From Amycolatopsis cihanbeyliensis (lineage in GTDB: Bacteria > Actinomycetota > Actinomycetes > Mycobacteriales > Pseudonocardiaceae): DNA of 64,000 nt. A model generated the notes under the pieces. It made no database searches and was not told the DNA's origin. It was given only the letters and a program-made list of their open reading frames with translations. This document shows, piece by piece, positions 1-8,153 of the stretch. The DNA lies in the NCBI RefSeq assembly GCF_006715045.1, contig NZ_VFML01000001.1, positions 3,750,501-3,814,500 on the forward strand, in the 5' to 3' direction. Each line of letters opens with the position of its first letter. Positions within the stretch are counted from its first letter, which is position 1. The position numbers and the translations under genes are program-made.

Positions 1-124
1 TCGCGGCGGAGAACTCCAGCCCGCGGCATGCCTCTTCGGTCGAGATTCGGGCCTGGTCACGTAGCGCCTTCAGTTGCCTGCCCAGTCGCCGGCGCAGGAA
101 AGGTGGACTCACCTGCACGGTCAT
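1..124 (-). CDS. XRE-family helix-turn-helix regulator, N-terminal part (cut by window edge)
   Basis: Reading leftwards from the ATG at 124, 41 codons stay open to the window edge. The peptide begins MTVQVSPPFLRRRLGRQL and continues with a LRDQAR-x-STEEACRGLEFSA segment. This matches the first helices of the Cro/C1-type HTH at the start of actinobacterial DUF5753 regulators (RRLGRxLRxLRxxAGLTxEExAxxLxxS). Such proteins usually have about 280 residues and often pair with a small DUF397 gene. The C-terminal DUF5753 part lies outside the window, so only the N-terminal HTH assignment is supported. Confidence 0.7.
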   Translation of the reverse strand, partial: MTVQVSPPFLRRRLGRQLKALRDQARISTEEACRGLEFSAA

Positions 125-210
125 GTTTCCTCACTCAGAAATAACGGAACGTCACCTGCAATTACACCATGTTTCCAGCAGCCTGAACTTGCCGCTGGAT
201 TCTTACGCCC

Positions 211-504
211 ATGCCGACCTGGGATTACTGGCACCGGATGGAGTACCGGCGCGAGGTGCGGAAGGGCCACTGCGTGCTGGAGTACGTCGAGGTGTTCGAG
301 GACCAGGGCTGGACGTTCTGTCACCGCCCGGAACGGCAGCGGGAGTGGTTCGCGCACTACACCCGGGCCTGCGCCGAGGACTACCTCGCCCGCGTCCGCG
401 CCCGGCCCGGCACCTGGGTGGTCGGGGTGTGGCGCACGGGCACGTCCGCATCCGGCGAGGGCGAACTGCTCGGCTCGATCCGGATGAGGTGGACCCGCCG
501 CTAG
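211..504 (+). CDS. small hypothetical protein, 97 aa
   Basis: A short, mostly soluble protein rich in Trp, Tyr and Arg, with no signal peptide or membrane segment and no domain I recognise. It follows the divergent XRE regulator start by about 90 bp. It ends in a CTAG in which its own TAG and the stop of the convergent lipoprotein gene interlock. GC-rich third positions support coding. The ATG at 211 has no clear ribosome binding site. Small proteins next to XRE/DUF5753 regulators are common accessory genes in actinomycetes; a functional link here is only inferred. Confidence 0.5.
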   Translation: MPTWDYWHRMEYRREVRKGHCVLEYVEVFEDQGWTFCHRPERQREWFAHYTRACAEDYLARVRARPGTWVVGVWRTGTSASGEGELLGSIRMRWTRR

Positions 505-1466
505 CCGATCATGGTCGCCACGTCCAGCGGCGCGTCCAGCGCTTCCCGCTCGACCATCACATCGGCCACCCGCTGGATGCGTTCCGGTTCCAGGGCAGGC
601 GTGAAGCTGGTCCAGCCCACCTGCCCCGCGATGGCCGGGTCCACCTTGCCGACCTCGATCAGCAGCGGGCGGACCGCGCCGTGGTTGGTCGCGGCCTCCT
701 CGGTCGCCCGGTCCAGGGCCTGCCGGAAGGCCGCCACCGTACGCGGGTTGGCGGCGGCGAACTCGGCGGTCGCGGCGAAGCCACCCACCGGCAGCGCCTC
801 GGTGGAGCCGGAGGCGAAGTCGTGGATCGGCCGCACCTCCTGCTCGGCCGTCGCCTGGGTGAGGAACGGTTCGGTGAGAAACGCGGCGTCGACCTCGCCC
901 CGGCTCAGCGCGCCGGGGGTGTCCGGGAACGGCAGCTCGATCCACTCGATACCGCCCGGGTCCACCCCACGCTCGGCGGCCGCCTGGGCGACGAGCAGGT
1001 GCGACAGGGTGTTCCGCGCGGTGATGGCCACCCGCTTGCCCGCCAGGTCACCGGCGTCCCGGACCGGCGAACCCGGCCCGGCCACCACGGCGGTGTTGCC
1101 CGGCGCGAGCTCGGTGACCGCCGCAACCAACCGCAGGTCCGCGACGTCCCGGGCCTGCGGTAGCAGGAACGCGGGGTAGCTGGAGAAGGCGATGTCCATA
1201 TCGCCGCCGATCAGCTTGGTCACCGCGTCCGCCCCGCTGCGGGTGAGCTGCGTGCGCACCTCCAGCCCCTCCTCGGCGAAGTAGCCGCGTTCGGCGGCCA
1301 GGAAGACCGGCAAGGTGTCCATCGAGGGCAGCACGGCGACGGTGATCGACGGCTTTTCCAGGTCGCTGCCCGCGGGGCCTGGCTCGGGCTCGTCCCCGCC
1401 GAGCAGGCCACAGCCGGTGAGCACGGCCGCGAGGGGGAACGCGAGAAGTAAGCGAAACCGGCGCAT
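501..1466 (-). CDS. ABC transporter substrate-binding lipoprotein, SsuA/NMT1-like
   Basis: A 321-residue extracytoplasmic binding protein. The signal sequence MRRFRLLLAFPLAAVLTGC has a lipobox (LTGC), so the mature protein should be anchored by a lipidated Cys. The motif-rich start after the linker (TVAVLPSMDTLPVFLAAERGYF) is typical of the SsuA/THI5/NMT1 family that binds sulfonates, nitrate, taurine or thiamine precursors. The frame stays open upstream to 1622, but AAGGAG lies just ahead of the ATG at 1466 and the lipoprotein signal starts there. No permease or ATPase gene is adjacent, so it is an orphan binding protein within this window and its ligand is unknown. A 21-bp tandem repeat lies directly upstream. 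Confidence 0.82.
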   Translation of the reverse strand: MRRFRLLLAFPLAAVLTGCGLLGGDEPEPGPAGSDLEKPSITVAVLPSMDTLPVFLAAERGYFAEEGLEVRTQLTRSGADAVTKLIGGDMDIAFSSYPAFLLPQARDVADLRLVAAVTELAPGNTAVVAGPGSPVRDAGDLAGKRVAITARNTLSHLLVAQAAAERGVDPGGIEWIELPFPDTPGALSRGEVDAAFLTEPFLTQATAEQEVRPIHDFASGSTEALPVGGFAATAEFAAANPRTVAAFRQALDRATEEAATNHGAVRPLLIEVGKVDPAIAGQVGWTSFTPALEPERIQRVADVMVEREALDAPLDVATMIG

Positions 1467-1514
1467 GCGTTGCTTCTCCTTCCGTTCGGACCCGGCGGCG
1501 GGTGTCGCTGAACA

Positions 1515-1598
1515 GCCAACTCGGCTACGCGAGCAGCAAACTCGCCTACGCGAGGGGCAAACACGGTTACGTGGGCGGCAAACACGATGGGGGCGGAA
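1515..1598. repeat. 21-bp tandem repeat, four degenerate copies
   Basis: Units begin at 1515, 1536, 1557 and 1578, exactly 21 bp apart, each starting GCAAACACG or a near variant (GCCAACTCG, GCAAACTCG). Units 1 and 2 share GCTACGCGAG-like tails; unit 3 has GGTTACGTGGGCG. A related array occurs at 18996-19065. The array sits between the lipoprotein gene start and the divergent MarR gene, in the lipoprotein's likely promoter region. Confidence 0.75.
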
Positions 1599-1678
1599 AA
1601 GGTTGCGTATGTGTTCGGCCACATCGGCGGTTACTTGGCTTGCGCAACTAACTTCGCCGGGTACATCCTTGACTTCGG

Positions 1679-1688
1679 CAACTAGTTG
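1679..1688. promoter_or_regulatory. candidate MarR operator (CAACTAGTTG)
   Basis: A perfect 10-bp palindrome, 60 bp upstream of the marR start at 1749, with a related half-site (CAACTAACTT) at 1645-1654. MarR proteins commonly autoregulate from short palindromes of this type near their own promoter. Assignment is by position and symmetry only. Confidence 0.45.
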
Positions 1689-1748
1689 TATCAGCCAAAC
1701 AAGACATGCTCGGCCAAAGACGGCGAAAACGGCACGAAAGACCTAACG

Positions 1749-2279
1749 ATGACTCCACCCGCCACCACCTCCGCCCCGGGCTACCCGGCTACCGAGGCCG
1801 AGCTGGCCACGGCCGACGAGCTCGGCCGCCAGGTCGTCCGGTTCATGCGGTTGATCAACCGGGCAAAGTCCCGGGTGGCCAAGCAGGGGCCGGACGGCAT
1901 CGAGCGAGCCGCGTACGCGCTGCTGTTCACACTGGTGCATGACGGGCCGCAGCGGGCATCCCAGCTCGCCGAGGCCCTGCACTCGGACATCTCCACGATC
2001 AGCAGGCAGACCAGCGCGCTGGTGCAGCACGGCCTGGTGGAGCGCACCGCCGACCCGAAGGACGGCCGGGCCTGCCTGCTCGCCGCCACGGACGAGGGGC
2101 TGCGCGTGTTCGAGGAGAACCGCAGGCAGCGCACCGAGTGGCTGGCCTGGCTGCTCGCCGACTGGCCCGAGGCCGACCGTGTCACGCTGAACACGCTGCT
2201 GGACCGGTTGAACGCCGGCATCGAAACGCACGATCCACAGCTCGCGGCCGGCGAGCAGCAGCACAAGGGGGACGAATGA
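1749..2279 (+). CDS. MarR-family transcriptional regulator
   Basis: A 176-residue winged-helix regulator. The segment HDGPQRASQLAEALHSDIST-ISRQTSALVQHGLVERTADPKDGRACLLAATDEG is the classical MarR recognition helix and wing with the conserved D-x-R-x motif. The frame extends to 1686, but the ATG at 1749 gives a normal N-terminus. Its stop overlaps the start of the DHA2 exporter by four bases (ATGA), so the two are translationally coupled. MarR-exporter pairs usually repress drug or acid efflux until a ligand binds; the ligand is not visible here. Confidence 0.88.
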   Translation: MTPPATTSAPGYPATEAELATADELGRQVVRFMRLINRAKSRVAKQGPDGIERAAYALLFTLVHDGPQRASQLAEALHSDISTISRQTSALVQHGLVERTADPKDGRACLLAATDEGLRVFEENRRQRTEWLAWLLADWPEADRVTLNTLLDRLNAGIETHDPQLAAGEQQHKGDE

Positions 2280-4810
2280 CCAGCTCCGTCGCCGAAAAGC
2301 CGGCGGAACCCACACCCGGTGAGGACTCAGCGGCGCCCAACCTGACCCACCGGCAGATCCTGGTGATCCTGTCCGGGCTGATGACCGGGATGTTCCTGGC
2401 CGCGCTGGACCAGACCATCGTCGGCACCTCGATCCGGACCATCGCCGATGACCTGAACGGGCTCAGCATGCAGGCCTGGATCACCACGGCCTACCTGATC
2501 ACCGCCACGATCTCCACCCCGATCTACGGCAAGCTCTCCGACATCTACGGGCGCAAGCCGCTGTACCTCACCGCGATCTCCATCTTCGTGCTCGGCTCGG
2601 CGGCCGGTGCGTTCGCGCAGTCGATGTACCAGCTCGCCGCCTTCCGTGCGGTGCAGGGGCTCGGCGCGGGTGGCCTGATGTCCCTGGCGCTGACCATCCT
2701 CGGTGACCTGGTCCCGCCCCGGCAGCGGGCCAAGTACCAGGCCTACTTCATCGCCGTGTTCGGCACCTCCACGGTGCTCGGTCCGGTGCTCGGCGGATTC
2801 TTCGCCGGGATGGACTCGCTGTTCACCCTGCACGGCTGGCGCTGGGTGTTCCTGGTGAACGTCCCGCTGGGCGCGGTGGCGCTGTTCGTGGTGGCCAAGG
2901 TGCTGAACGTGCCGCACGAGCGGCAGAACCACCGGATCGACTGGTGGGGCGGGCTGTTCCTGGCGACCTGCCTCGTCCCGCTGCTACTGGTGGCCGAGCA
3001 GGGCCGCGAGTGGGGCTGGGGCTCGTCGGGCGCGCTGACCTGCTACGCCATCAGCGCCATCGGCCTGGTGCTGTTCCTGTTCACCGAGACCCGGATGAAG
3101 GACGCCGCGCTGATCCCGCTGCGGCTGTTCCGCAACTCCACCTTCAGCGTGGCCATCCTCGGCGGGGTGATCGTCGGTGTGGCCATGTTCGGCTCGATCA
3201 TGCTGGTCCCGCAGTACCTGCAGATCGTGCAGGGCTACACGCCCACCGAGTCCGGCCTGCTGATGCTGCCGCTGATGATGGGCATCATGTCCGGTTCGGT
3301 CATCTCCGGCAGGCTCACCGCGCGCACCGGGCGGTACAAGGTGTTCCCGCTGGTGGGGGCCGTGTTGATGTCCACGGGCATGCTGCTGTTCGCCCAGATC
3401 GAGTGGGACAGCCCGATCTGGCAGCCGCTGCTGTACATGCTGACCATCGGCCTCGGTCTCGGTGGCTGCATGCAGACGCTGATCATCGCCGTGCAGAACG
3501 CGGGCCCGCGCCGGGACATGGGCGTCTCCACCGCCGCCGCCACCTTCTTCCGGCAGATGGGCGGGACCATCGGGGTCGCGGTCTTCCTCTCCATCCTGTT
3601 CAGCACGCTGACCGACAACATCGCCAGGGCCTTCGCCGCACTGGGCGTCTCGCCGGCCGCGGTGAACTCCGGCGGGAACAACATCATGGAGGACTCCTCG
3701 TTCCTCAACAACCTGCCGGTCGAGCAGGCCAAGCCGTTCTTCATCGGCTTCACCGACTCGATCAGTACGGTGTTCTACCTCGGCTCGGCGGTGGCGCTGC
3801 TGGCCTTCGTGGTGCTGCTGTTCATGCGGGAGATCCCGCTGGCCGACGGTGCGCCCGCGGCCGCGCCGGTGGAAGGCGGGGAGGCCCTGCTGGACGAGGA
3901 CACCGCCGAGGACACCGCCGAGAGCTCCGCCGGGGACACCGCCGCGAACAAGGCCGCGGGGCGGCACCGGGCGCTGGCCACGCAGGAGTTCCGGCCGGCG
4001 GGGTTGCCGAGCTCGAACGGGCACGGCGCGGGTGTCCCGATCACGGGCCACGTCCGGCGGCAGGACGGCACGCCGGTGGACGGCGCCGCGCTCACCCTGA
4101 TCGACCAGCACGGCAAGCAGGTCTCTCGCGGTACCGGGCACACCGACGGCTCCTACACCGTGGACACCCCCGGGCCGGGCAGCTACGTGCTGATCGTGTC
4201 CGCGGACGGGCACCAGCCGCAGGCCTCCAGCGTGGTGGTCACCGAGGAGGCCACCACCCTGGATGTGACGCTCACCGGCTCCGGTGAGCTGGCCGGGGTC
4301 ATCCGGCTCGCCGGCGGCGACCCGGTGGAGGGAGCCACGGTCACCCTGACCGACGCGCGCGGCGAGGTGGCCGGGGCCTGCCGCACCGAGTCCGGCGGCG
4401 GGTACGCCTTCCGCGGGGTGGACTCCGGGGCGTACACCCTGGTGGCCAGCGGGGACGGGCTGCGGCCCGAGGCGGCCTCGCTGGTCGTGCCGGACAGCGG
4501 GGTGCTGCGGCAGGACCTCGAGTTGACCGCCGCGGTCCGGCTCTCCGGGGTGGCCCGCACCGAGGGCGACCGGGCGGTGCCGGACGCGCGGATCACCGTG
4601 CTCGACGCCGGCGGCCAGGTGCTCGCCGTGGCCCGTACCGACGCGGCGGGAAACTACCTGGTGACCGACCTGCCGCCGGGCGAGTACACCGTGGTCGCCA
4701 GTGGCTACCCGCCGGCGACCAGCCAGGTCAGCCTGCACGACGGCGACGCGGCCCACGATGTCCGGCTCGGCTACGAGCAGGTCATCGACGAGCTGGCGGA
4801 GCGGCGATGA
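2276..4810 (+). CDS. DHA2-type MFS exporter with C-terminal carboxypeptidase-regulatory-like repeats
   Basis: 844 residues. Residues about 25-520 form a 14-helix EmrB/QacA drug:H+ antiporter, with LDQTIVGTSIRTIA in helix 1, the motif A loop GKLSDIYGRKPLY and motif C (GTSTVLGPVLGG). A charged Ala/Asp/Glu linker of about 60 residues follows. Three Ig-like carboxypeptidase-regulatory domains come next (about 585-670, 670-755, 755-835), each with the pattern GxVxxxxGxPVxGAxVTLxDxxGxxVxxxxTDxxGxYxxxxxxPGxYxLxxSxxGxxP. Family DHA2 proteins normally end near 500 residues, so the tail is an addition. The start at 2276 overlaps marR by ATGA; the stop overlaps the next gene by ATGA. Confidence 0.9.
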   Translation: MTSSVAEKPAEPTPGEDSAAPNLTHRQILVILSGLMTGMFLAALDQTIVGTSIRTIADDLNGLSMQAWITTAYLITATISTPIYGKLSDIYGRKPLYLTAISIFVLGSAAGAFAQSMYQLAAFRAVQGLGAGGLMSLALTILGDLVPPRQRAKYQAYFIAVFGTSTVLGPVLGGFFAGMDSLFTLHGWRWVFLVNVPLGAVALFVVAKVLNVPHERQNHRIDWWGGLFLATCLVPLLLVAEQGREWGWGSSGALTCYAISAIGLVLFLFTETRMKDAALIPLRLFRNSTFSVAILGGVIVGVAMFGSIMLVPQYLQIVQGYTPTESGLLMLPLMMGIMSGSVISGRLTARTGRYKVFPLVGAVLMSTGMLLFAQIEWDSPIWQPLLYMLTIGLGLGGCMQTLIIAVQNAGPRRDMGVSTAAATFFRQMGGTIGVAVFLSILFSTLTDNIARAFAALGVSPAAVNSGGNNIMEDSSFLNNLPVEQAKPFFIGFTDSISTVFYLGSAVALLAFVVLLFMREIPLADGAPAAAPVEGGEALLDEDTAEDTAESSAGDTAANKAAGRHRALATQEFRPAGLPSSNGHGAGVPITGHVRRQDGTPVDGAALTLIDQHGKQVSRGTGHTDGSYTVDTPGPGSYVLIVSADGHQPQASSVVVTEEATTLDVTLTGSGELAGVIRLAGGDPVEGATVTLTDARGEVAGACRTESGGGYAFRGVDSGAYTLVASGDGLRPEAASLVVPDSGVLRQDLELTAAVRLSGVARTEGDRAVPDARITVLDAGGQVLAVARTDAAGNYLVTDLPPGEYTVVASGYPPATSQVSLHDGDAAHDVRLGYEQVIDELAERR

Positions 4811-5640
4811 GCGACAACGACGGCGGGTTGAGCGCGCGGGTGCGCACGGCGGAGGGCTGGCCGGTACCGAACGTGACACTCACCGTCACCGACGGCGCCG
4901 GCCGGCAGGTCGCGCGGGTGCCCGCGGACGCGGAAGGCACGGTGACCACCGAGCCGCTGCCGCCGGGGATCTACACCGCCGTGCTGGTGGCGGCCGGGTA
5001 CCTCCCGCAGGCGCGTACCGCGCAGATCGGCTCAAACGGCACGGGGTCGCTCGGCGAGGTCACCCTCGCCCCGGCGGCGGGGACGGTGAAGCTCCCGCCG
5101 CCGGGGCCGTGGGTGATCGACCCAGCACACTCCTCGGTGGTGGCCACCGCGCGGCACCTCGGCATCGCCAGCATCAAGGCCCGGTTCGGCGACCTGGCCG
5201 GGCGGATCGAGGTGCGGCGGCCGGTGGAGCAGTCCACCGTGCGGGCCGAGATCAAGGCCGCCTCCATCGACACCGGCGTCCGGATGCGCGACGACCACCT
5301 GCGTTCCCCGGACTTCCTGGACGTGGACCGGTTCCCGATGATCGAGTTCGGCAGCACCGGGCTACAGCGGGAGGGCACCGATACCTGGACGATGTCCGGC
5401 GAGCTGACCCTGCACGGCCAGTGCCGGCCGATCCAGCTCGACCTGCGGTACAGCGGCTACGGGCCGGACCCGTGGGGCAGGGTGCGCGCCGCTTTCCACG
5501 CCGATGCCGTGCTGCATCGCAACGATTTCGCGATCGACTACAACGCGATGGTCCGCGCCGGGGTGGCCGCGATCGGTACCACCATCAAGATCGAGCTGGA
5601 CATCCAGGCAGTGCAGGGCGAGCAGCTTCCCGAGCTCTAG
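4807..5640 (+). CDS. YceI-family protein with N-terminal carboxypeptidase-regulatory-like domain
   Basis: 277 residues. Residues 1-85 are another copy of the Ig-like domain found three times at the end of the upstream exporter. Residues about 97-277 are a YceI domain (lipocalin-like isoprenoid-binding barrel), recognisable from WVIDPAHSSVVATARHLGI, IKAASIDTGVRMRDDHLRSPDFLDVDRFP and the GELTLHG segment. There is no signal peptide, unlike many YceI proteins, so it should act in the cytoplasm. It starts inside the exporter stop (ATGA) and completes the marR-exporter-yceI operon. A lipid or quinone ligand is plausible from the family but unproven. Confidence 0.87.
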   Translation: MSDNDGGLSARVRTAEGWPVPNVTLTVTDGAGRQVARVPADAEGTVTTEPLPPGIYTAVLVAAGYLPQARTAQIGSNGTGSLGEVTLAPAAGTVKLPPPGPWVIDPAHSSVVATARHLGIASIKARFGDLAGRIEVRRPVEQSTVRAEIKAASIDTGVRMRDDHLRSPDFLDVDRFPMIEFGSTGLQREGTDTWTMSGELTLHGQCRPIQLDLRYSGYGPDPWGRVRAAFHADAVLHRNDFAIDYNAMVRAGVAAIGTTIKIELDIQAVQGEQLPEL

Positions 5641-5690
5641 AGTTCGCGACCCACGGACAGTAGAACGGAGCGCCACGTAGGCTTTCGGGC

Positions 5691-6359
5691 GTGAGAGTGG
5701 TACAAGCCGAGGCGGGTGGCTTCGGCCTCGATTGGCTGGACACGGCCGGCCCACTGCTGGTGTGGGTCATCGTGCTCAGCTTCGTGTTCGTCGAATGCGC
5801 GCTGATCGTGGGCCTGTTCCTGCCCGGTGACTCCCTGCTGTTCGCCGCGGGCGTGGTGCTGGCTCAGCACGGCGCCGACGGGCATGCCTGGGGACTCTCC
5901 CTCGGCGCGATGATCGTGGCGATCGTCGGCAACCAGGTCGGTTATCGCATCGGCAAGCACACCGGGACCAGATTCATCGCACGCCGCGGCGGGAAGGTGC
6001 TGAACCAGCACAACCTGGACCGGGCGCGATCGTTCCTGGACCGCAGGGGGTTCTTCGCCATCGTCGCGGCCCGCTGGATCCCGTGGGTCCGCACGCTCGC
6101 CCCGCTGATCGCCGGCGCCGCGCGGATGGACCCGCGGCGCTTCATGCTCGCCACCGCCACCGGCGGGCTGCTCTGGGTCCCCACCCTGGTTCTGCTCGGC
6201 TACTACGGCGCCGGCCTGCTGGACGTACTCCCGTGGCTGAAGACCACCCTGGTCTGGGCCAGCGTGGTGTTCTTCGTGGCCGGCACCGGCTACGGCATCC
6301 GGCGCTACCGGCAGGAGATGCGCCGCCCGGTGGAGACCGCGGCGAGCGTGGGCTCCTGA
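5691..6359 (+). CDS. DedA-family membrane protein
   Basis: A 222-residue polytopic protein with the two DedA/VTT hallmarks: GLFLPGDSLLFAAGVVL in the first re-entrant region and RWIPWVRTLAPLIAGAARM (R-x-x-P-x-x-R type) later. Family members are proton-dependent lipid flippases or scramblases affecting envelope homeostasis. The GTG start at 5691 follows TAGGCT by seven bases, a typical -10 spacing for a leaderless actinobacterial mRNA, so the gene may be transcribed from its own promoter rather than with the yceI operon. Confidence 0.9.
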   Translation: MRVVQAEAGGFGLDWLDTAGPLLVWVIVLSFVFVECALIVGLFLPGDSLLFAAGVVLAQHGADGHAWGLSLGAMIVAIVGNQVGYRIGKHTGTRFIARRGGKVLNQHNLDRARSFLDRRGFFAIVAARWIPWVRTLAPLIAGAARMDPRRFMLATATGGLLWVPTLVLLGYYGAGLLDVLPWLKTTLVWASVVFFVAGTGYGIRRYRQEMRRPVETAASVGS

Positions 6360-6378
6360 CCGGGGCGGGACCGGGCGC

Positions 6379-6792
6379 TCAGGCCTCCGGCCCGGCCCAG
6401 ATCTCCAGCTGGATGCCGTCCGGATCGCGGAAGACCACCACCTCCGAGCCGGGCACCGTGCGCGAGGGCGTACCGGGTTCGAAGCTCACCCCGTACTCGG
6501 CCAGCCGGTTCTCCCACTTGCGCAGTTCGGCCGGGGACTCCACCTGGAAGGCCACATGGTCCAGGCCCGTCCGGCGCTCGTCGAACCCCGGTCGCTCGGT
6601 GTCCGGATGCTGCACCAGCAGCAACGCGAACGCCCGGCCGGGCGCGTGCAGCACGACCTTGCGCACCCCCGTCTCCGGGTCCTCCCGCCTGGTCACCTCG
6701 GCCAGTTCCAGTACCCGCATGTACCAGGGGACGCTGCGGTCCACATCGGTGACCGTGAGTGCCACGTGGTGCACAGCCGTGAGCTCGGACAT
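6379..6792 (-). CDS. VOC-family (glyoxalase/bleomycin-resistance fold) protein
   Basis: 137 residues with two beta-alpha-beta-beta-beta modules. The first has HHVALTVTDVDRSVPWYMRVLEL, the second GLDHVAFQVES and ends VVVFRDPDGIQLEIW, the usual glyoxalase I-like C-terminus with a metal-ligand Glu. The frame is open back to 6858, but the conserved fold begins at the ATG at 6792, preceded by GGAG. The substrate cannot be told from the sequence; the family includes lyases, dioxygenases and drug-binding proteins. It converges with the dedA gene. Confidence 0.85.
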   Translation of the reverse strand: MSELTAVHHVALTVTDVDRSVPWYMRVLELAEVTRREDPETGVRKVVLHAPGRAFALLLVQHPDTERPGFDERRTGLDHVAFQVESPAELRKWENRLAEYGVSFEPGTPSRTVPGSEVVVFRDPDGIQLEIWAGPEA

Positions 6793-6976
6793 GCGCTCCA
6801 GCCGTCCCTTCTCGCTCGCGTACCGGCACCCCGACGAATCCAGGCGTCCGCACATCAAAGCGCGCGGCCGATAACTACCGTCACACGCGGCCGGTTAATT
6901 CTCGGTAACTACCTTCGGGGGGTCGCGTTGTGCTGCGTCAGCATCACCGGAAGTGACCCGTCCAGGGGTACGCCAT

Positions 6977-6990
6977 TATTTCCGGAAATA
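6977..6990. promoter_or_regulatory. 14-bp perfect palindrome TATTTCCGGAAATA
   Basis: A perfect inverted repeat in the non-coding stretch upstream of the leftward VOC gene (start 6792). Symmetry and position fit a repressor operator, but no dedicated regulator lies next to it. Confidence 0.35.
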
Positions 6991-7303
6991 CTCCATCCAG
7001 GTCAGAGCCGAATGATTTTGTCAGTAGGGCGGCATTGGTGCAGTCCAGAGACAGCTTTTGGGCCCCGTCGAGGTCTGGGGAACGGATGTCCCGGCGCAAC
7101 CCGGTGGGCAGAAACAGGTCGCGTTGCTGTCGGCGCTGATCGCGCCAATCATCGGGCCAATATGTGGTGCCACTGGAACGGCTGATCGAGGCGGCCCGGG
7201 GCGCGCACCTTCCGTCCTCCGCGCGGGCGCCCTGCACGCCCCCGGTCGCCACCCGCAGAGGGCACGGGTGACGACCGGTAGCCCGGGTGCCACCATCGAG
7301 TGT

Positions 7304-7354
7304 TGTGGACGCTGTGGACAACTTGGGGGTTATACACAGGGTTCCTGTGGATAA
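7304..7354. promoter_or_regulatory. DnaA-box cluster (three perfect boxes, one degenerate)
   Basis: TGTGGACAA at 7313-7321 (reverse of TTGTCCACA, the actinobacterial consensus), TTATACACA at 7330-7338 (fits TTATNCACA) and TGTGGATAA at 7346-7354 (reverse of TTATCCACA). A weaker box TGTGGACGC lies at 7304-7312. The first and third perfect boxes sit in a direct repeat TGTGGAYAACTTGGGGG-like. No dnaA, dnaN or other oriC gene is near, so a DnaA-titration or regulatory site is more likely than an origin. Confidence 0.6.
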
Positions 7355-7366
7355 CTTTGGGGGCAG

Positions 7367-8113
7367 CTACCGGCCGCCCCCGATCGGCAGCACCGCACCG
7401 GTGGCGTAGGAGGCCGCCGGGGACAGCAGCCACAGCACGGCCTCGGCGATCTCCTCCGGCCGAGCCGGGCGACCGAGCGGGATCGAGGGGGCCAGCCGCT
7501 CCAGCCGGTCCGGCAGGCCCGCACCGGCATGCAGCCCGGTCTCCACGGTGCCGGGGGCGACGGCGTTCACCCGGATCCGCTCGCCCGCGACCTCCTGGGC
7601 GAGGCCGAGGGTCATGGTCTCCACCGCGGCCTTGCTGGCCGCGTAGTGCACCCACTCCCCGGCGGAACCGAGCCGCGCCGCGGTGGAGGACACGTTCACG
7701 ATCGCCCCACCCCCGCCGCCGTAGCGGGTGGACATCCGGCGCACGGCTTCCCGCGCGCACAGGAACACGCCGGTCACGTTGACATCGAGGACCCTGCGCA
7801 CCGAGGAGACCCGCTGCTCGTCCAGCCTGCCGGGGGTGAAGCCGGTGATGCCCGCGTTGTTCACCAGCCTGGTCAGTGGCCCGATCGCGGCGGCGGTCTC
7901 GAACAGGTTGTGCACCTCGTCCTCGTTCGACACGTCGGCCCGCACCGCCAGCGCCTGCTGCCCGCAGGCCCGCACATGCTCGACCACCGCGTTCGCCGCC
8001 TCGATGTCGGTCACGTAGTTGACCACTATGTCGTAGCCGTGCTCGGCCGCCAGCAGGCAGATCGCCGCGCCAATGCCACGGCTACCGCCAGTAACCACAA
8101 GTACACCCGCCAT
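7367..8113 (-). CDS. SDR-family NAD(P)-dependent oxidoreductase
   Basis: 248 residues, classical short-chain dehydrogenase/reductase. It shows the nucleotide-binding TGGSRGIGAA near residue 8, LVNNAGIT in the middle, and catalytic NVSS with YAASK (Ser-Tyr-Lys). It ends in ATGAVLPIGGG, as in FabG-like family members. The preferred start is the ATG at 8113; another ATG lies six bases upstream. The substrate is unknown. It stands alone, with a palindrome-rich region ahead of it. Confidence 0.88.
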   Translation of the reverse strand: MAGVLVVTGGSRGIGAAICLLAAEHGYDIVVNYVTDIEAANAVVEHVRACGQQALAVRADVSNEDEVHNLFETAAAIGPLTRLVNNAGITGFTPGRLDEQRVSSVRRVLDVNVTGVFLCAREAVRRMSTRYGGGGGAIVNVSSTAARLGSAGEWVHYAASKAAVETMTLGLAQEVAGERIRVNAVAPGTVETGLHAGAGLPDRLERLAPSIPLGRPARPEEIAEAVLWLLSPAASYATGAVLPIGGGR

Positions 8114-8153
8114 GAGCACAGTGTCGCACCGGCAGGTGACCTCGCTCCAGACC

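Larger units (their letters stand above)
6793..7366. other. long intergenic region with no convincing gene
   Basis: 574 bp between the VOC gene start and the end of the SDR gene. Short open frames here lack ribosome binding sites, codon bias and recognisable motifs. It does hold a perfect 14-bp palindrome TATTTCCGGAAATA at 6977-6990 and a cluster of DnaA-box-like sequences at 7304-7354. Its sequence is locally less GC-rich than the flanking genes. Confidence 0.6.

Noticed and set aside
1515..1598. CRISPR array
   Set aside because: The units are 21 bp and directly adjacent, with no unique spacers and no cas genes.
2984..4879. A 631-codon antisense frame over the DHA2 exporter and its repeat tail
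   Set aside because: Repeated G-rich codons of the Ig-like domains keep the reverse frame open; no start signal and no motif.
7304..7354. Chromosomal origin (oriC)
   Set aside because: Despite the DnaA boxes there are no dnaA, dnaN, recF, parAB or rnpA genes nearby, and only three or four boxes rather than the many expected at an actinobacterial oriC.
7058..7354. A 98-codon plus-strand frame in the intergenic region
   Set aside because: No ribosome binding site, poor codon bias, no similarity to anything known, and it covers the DnaA boxes.
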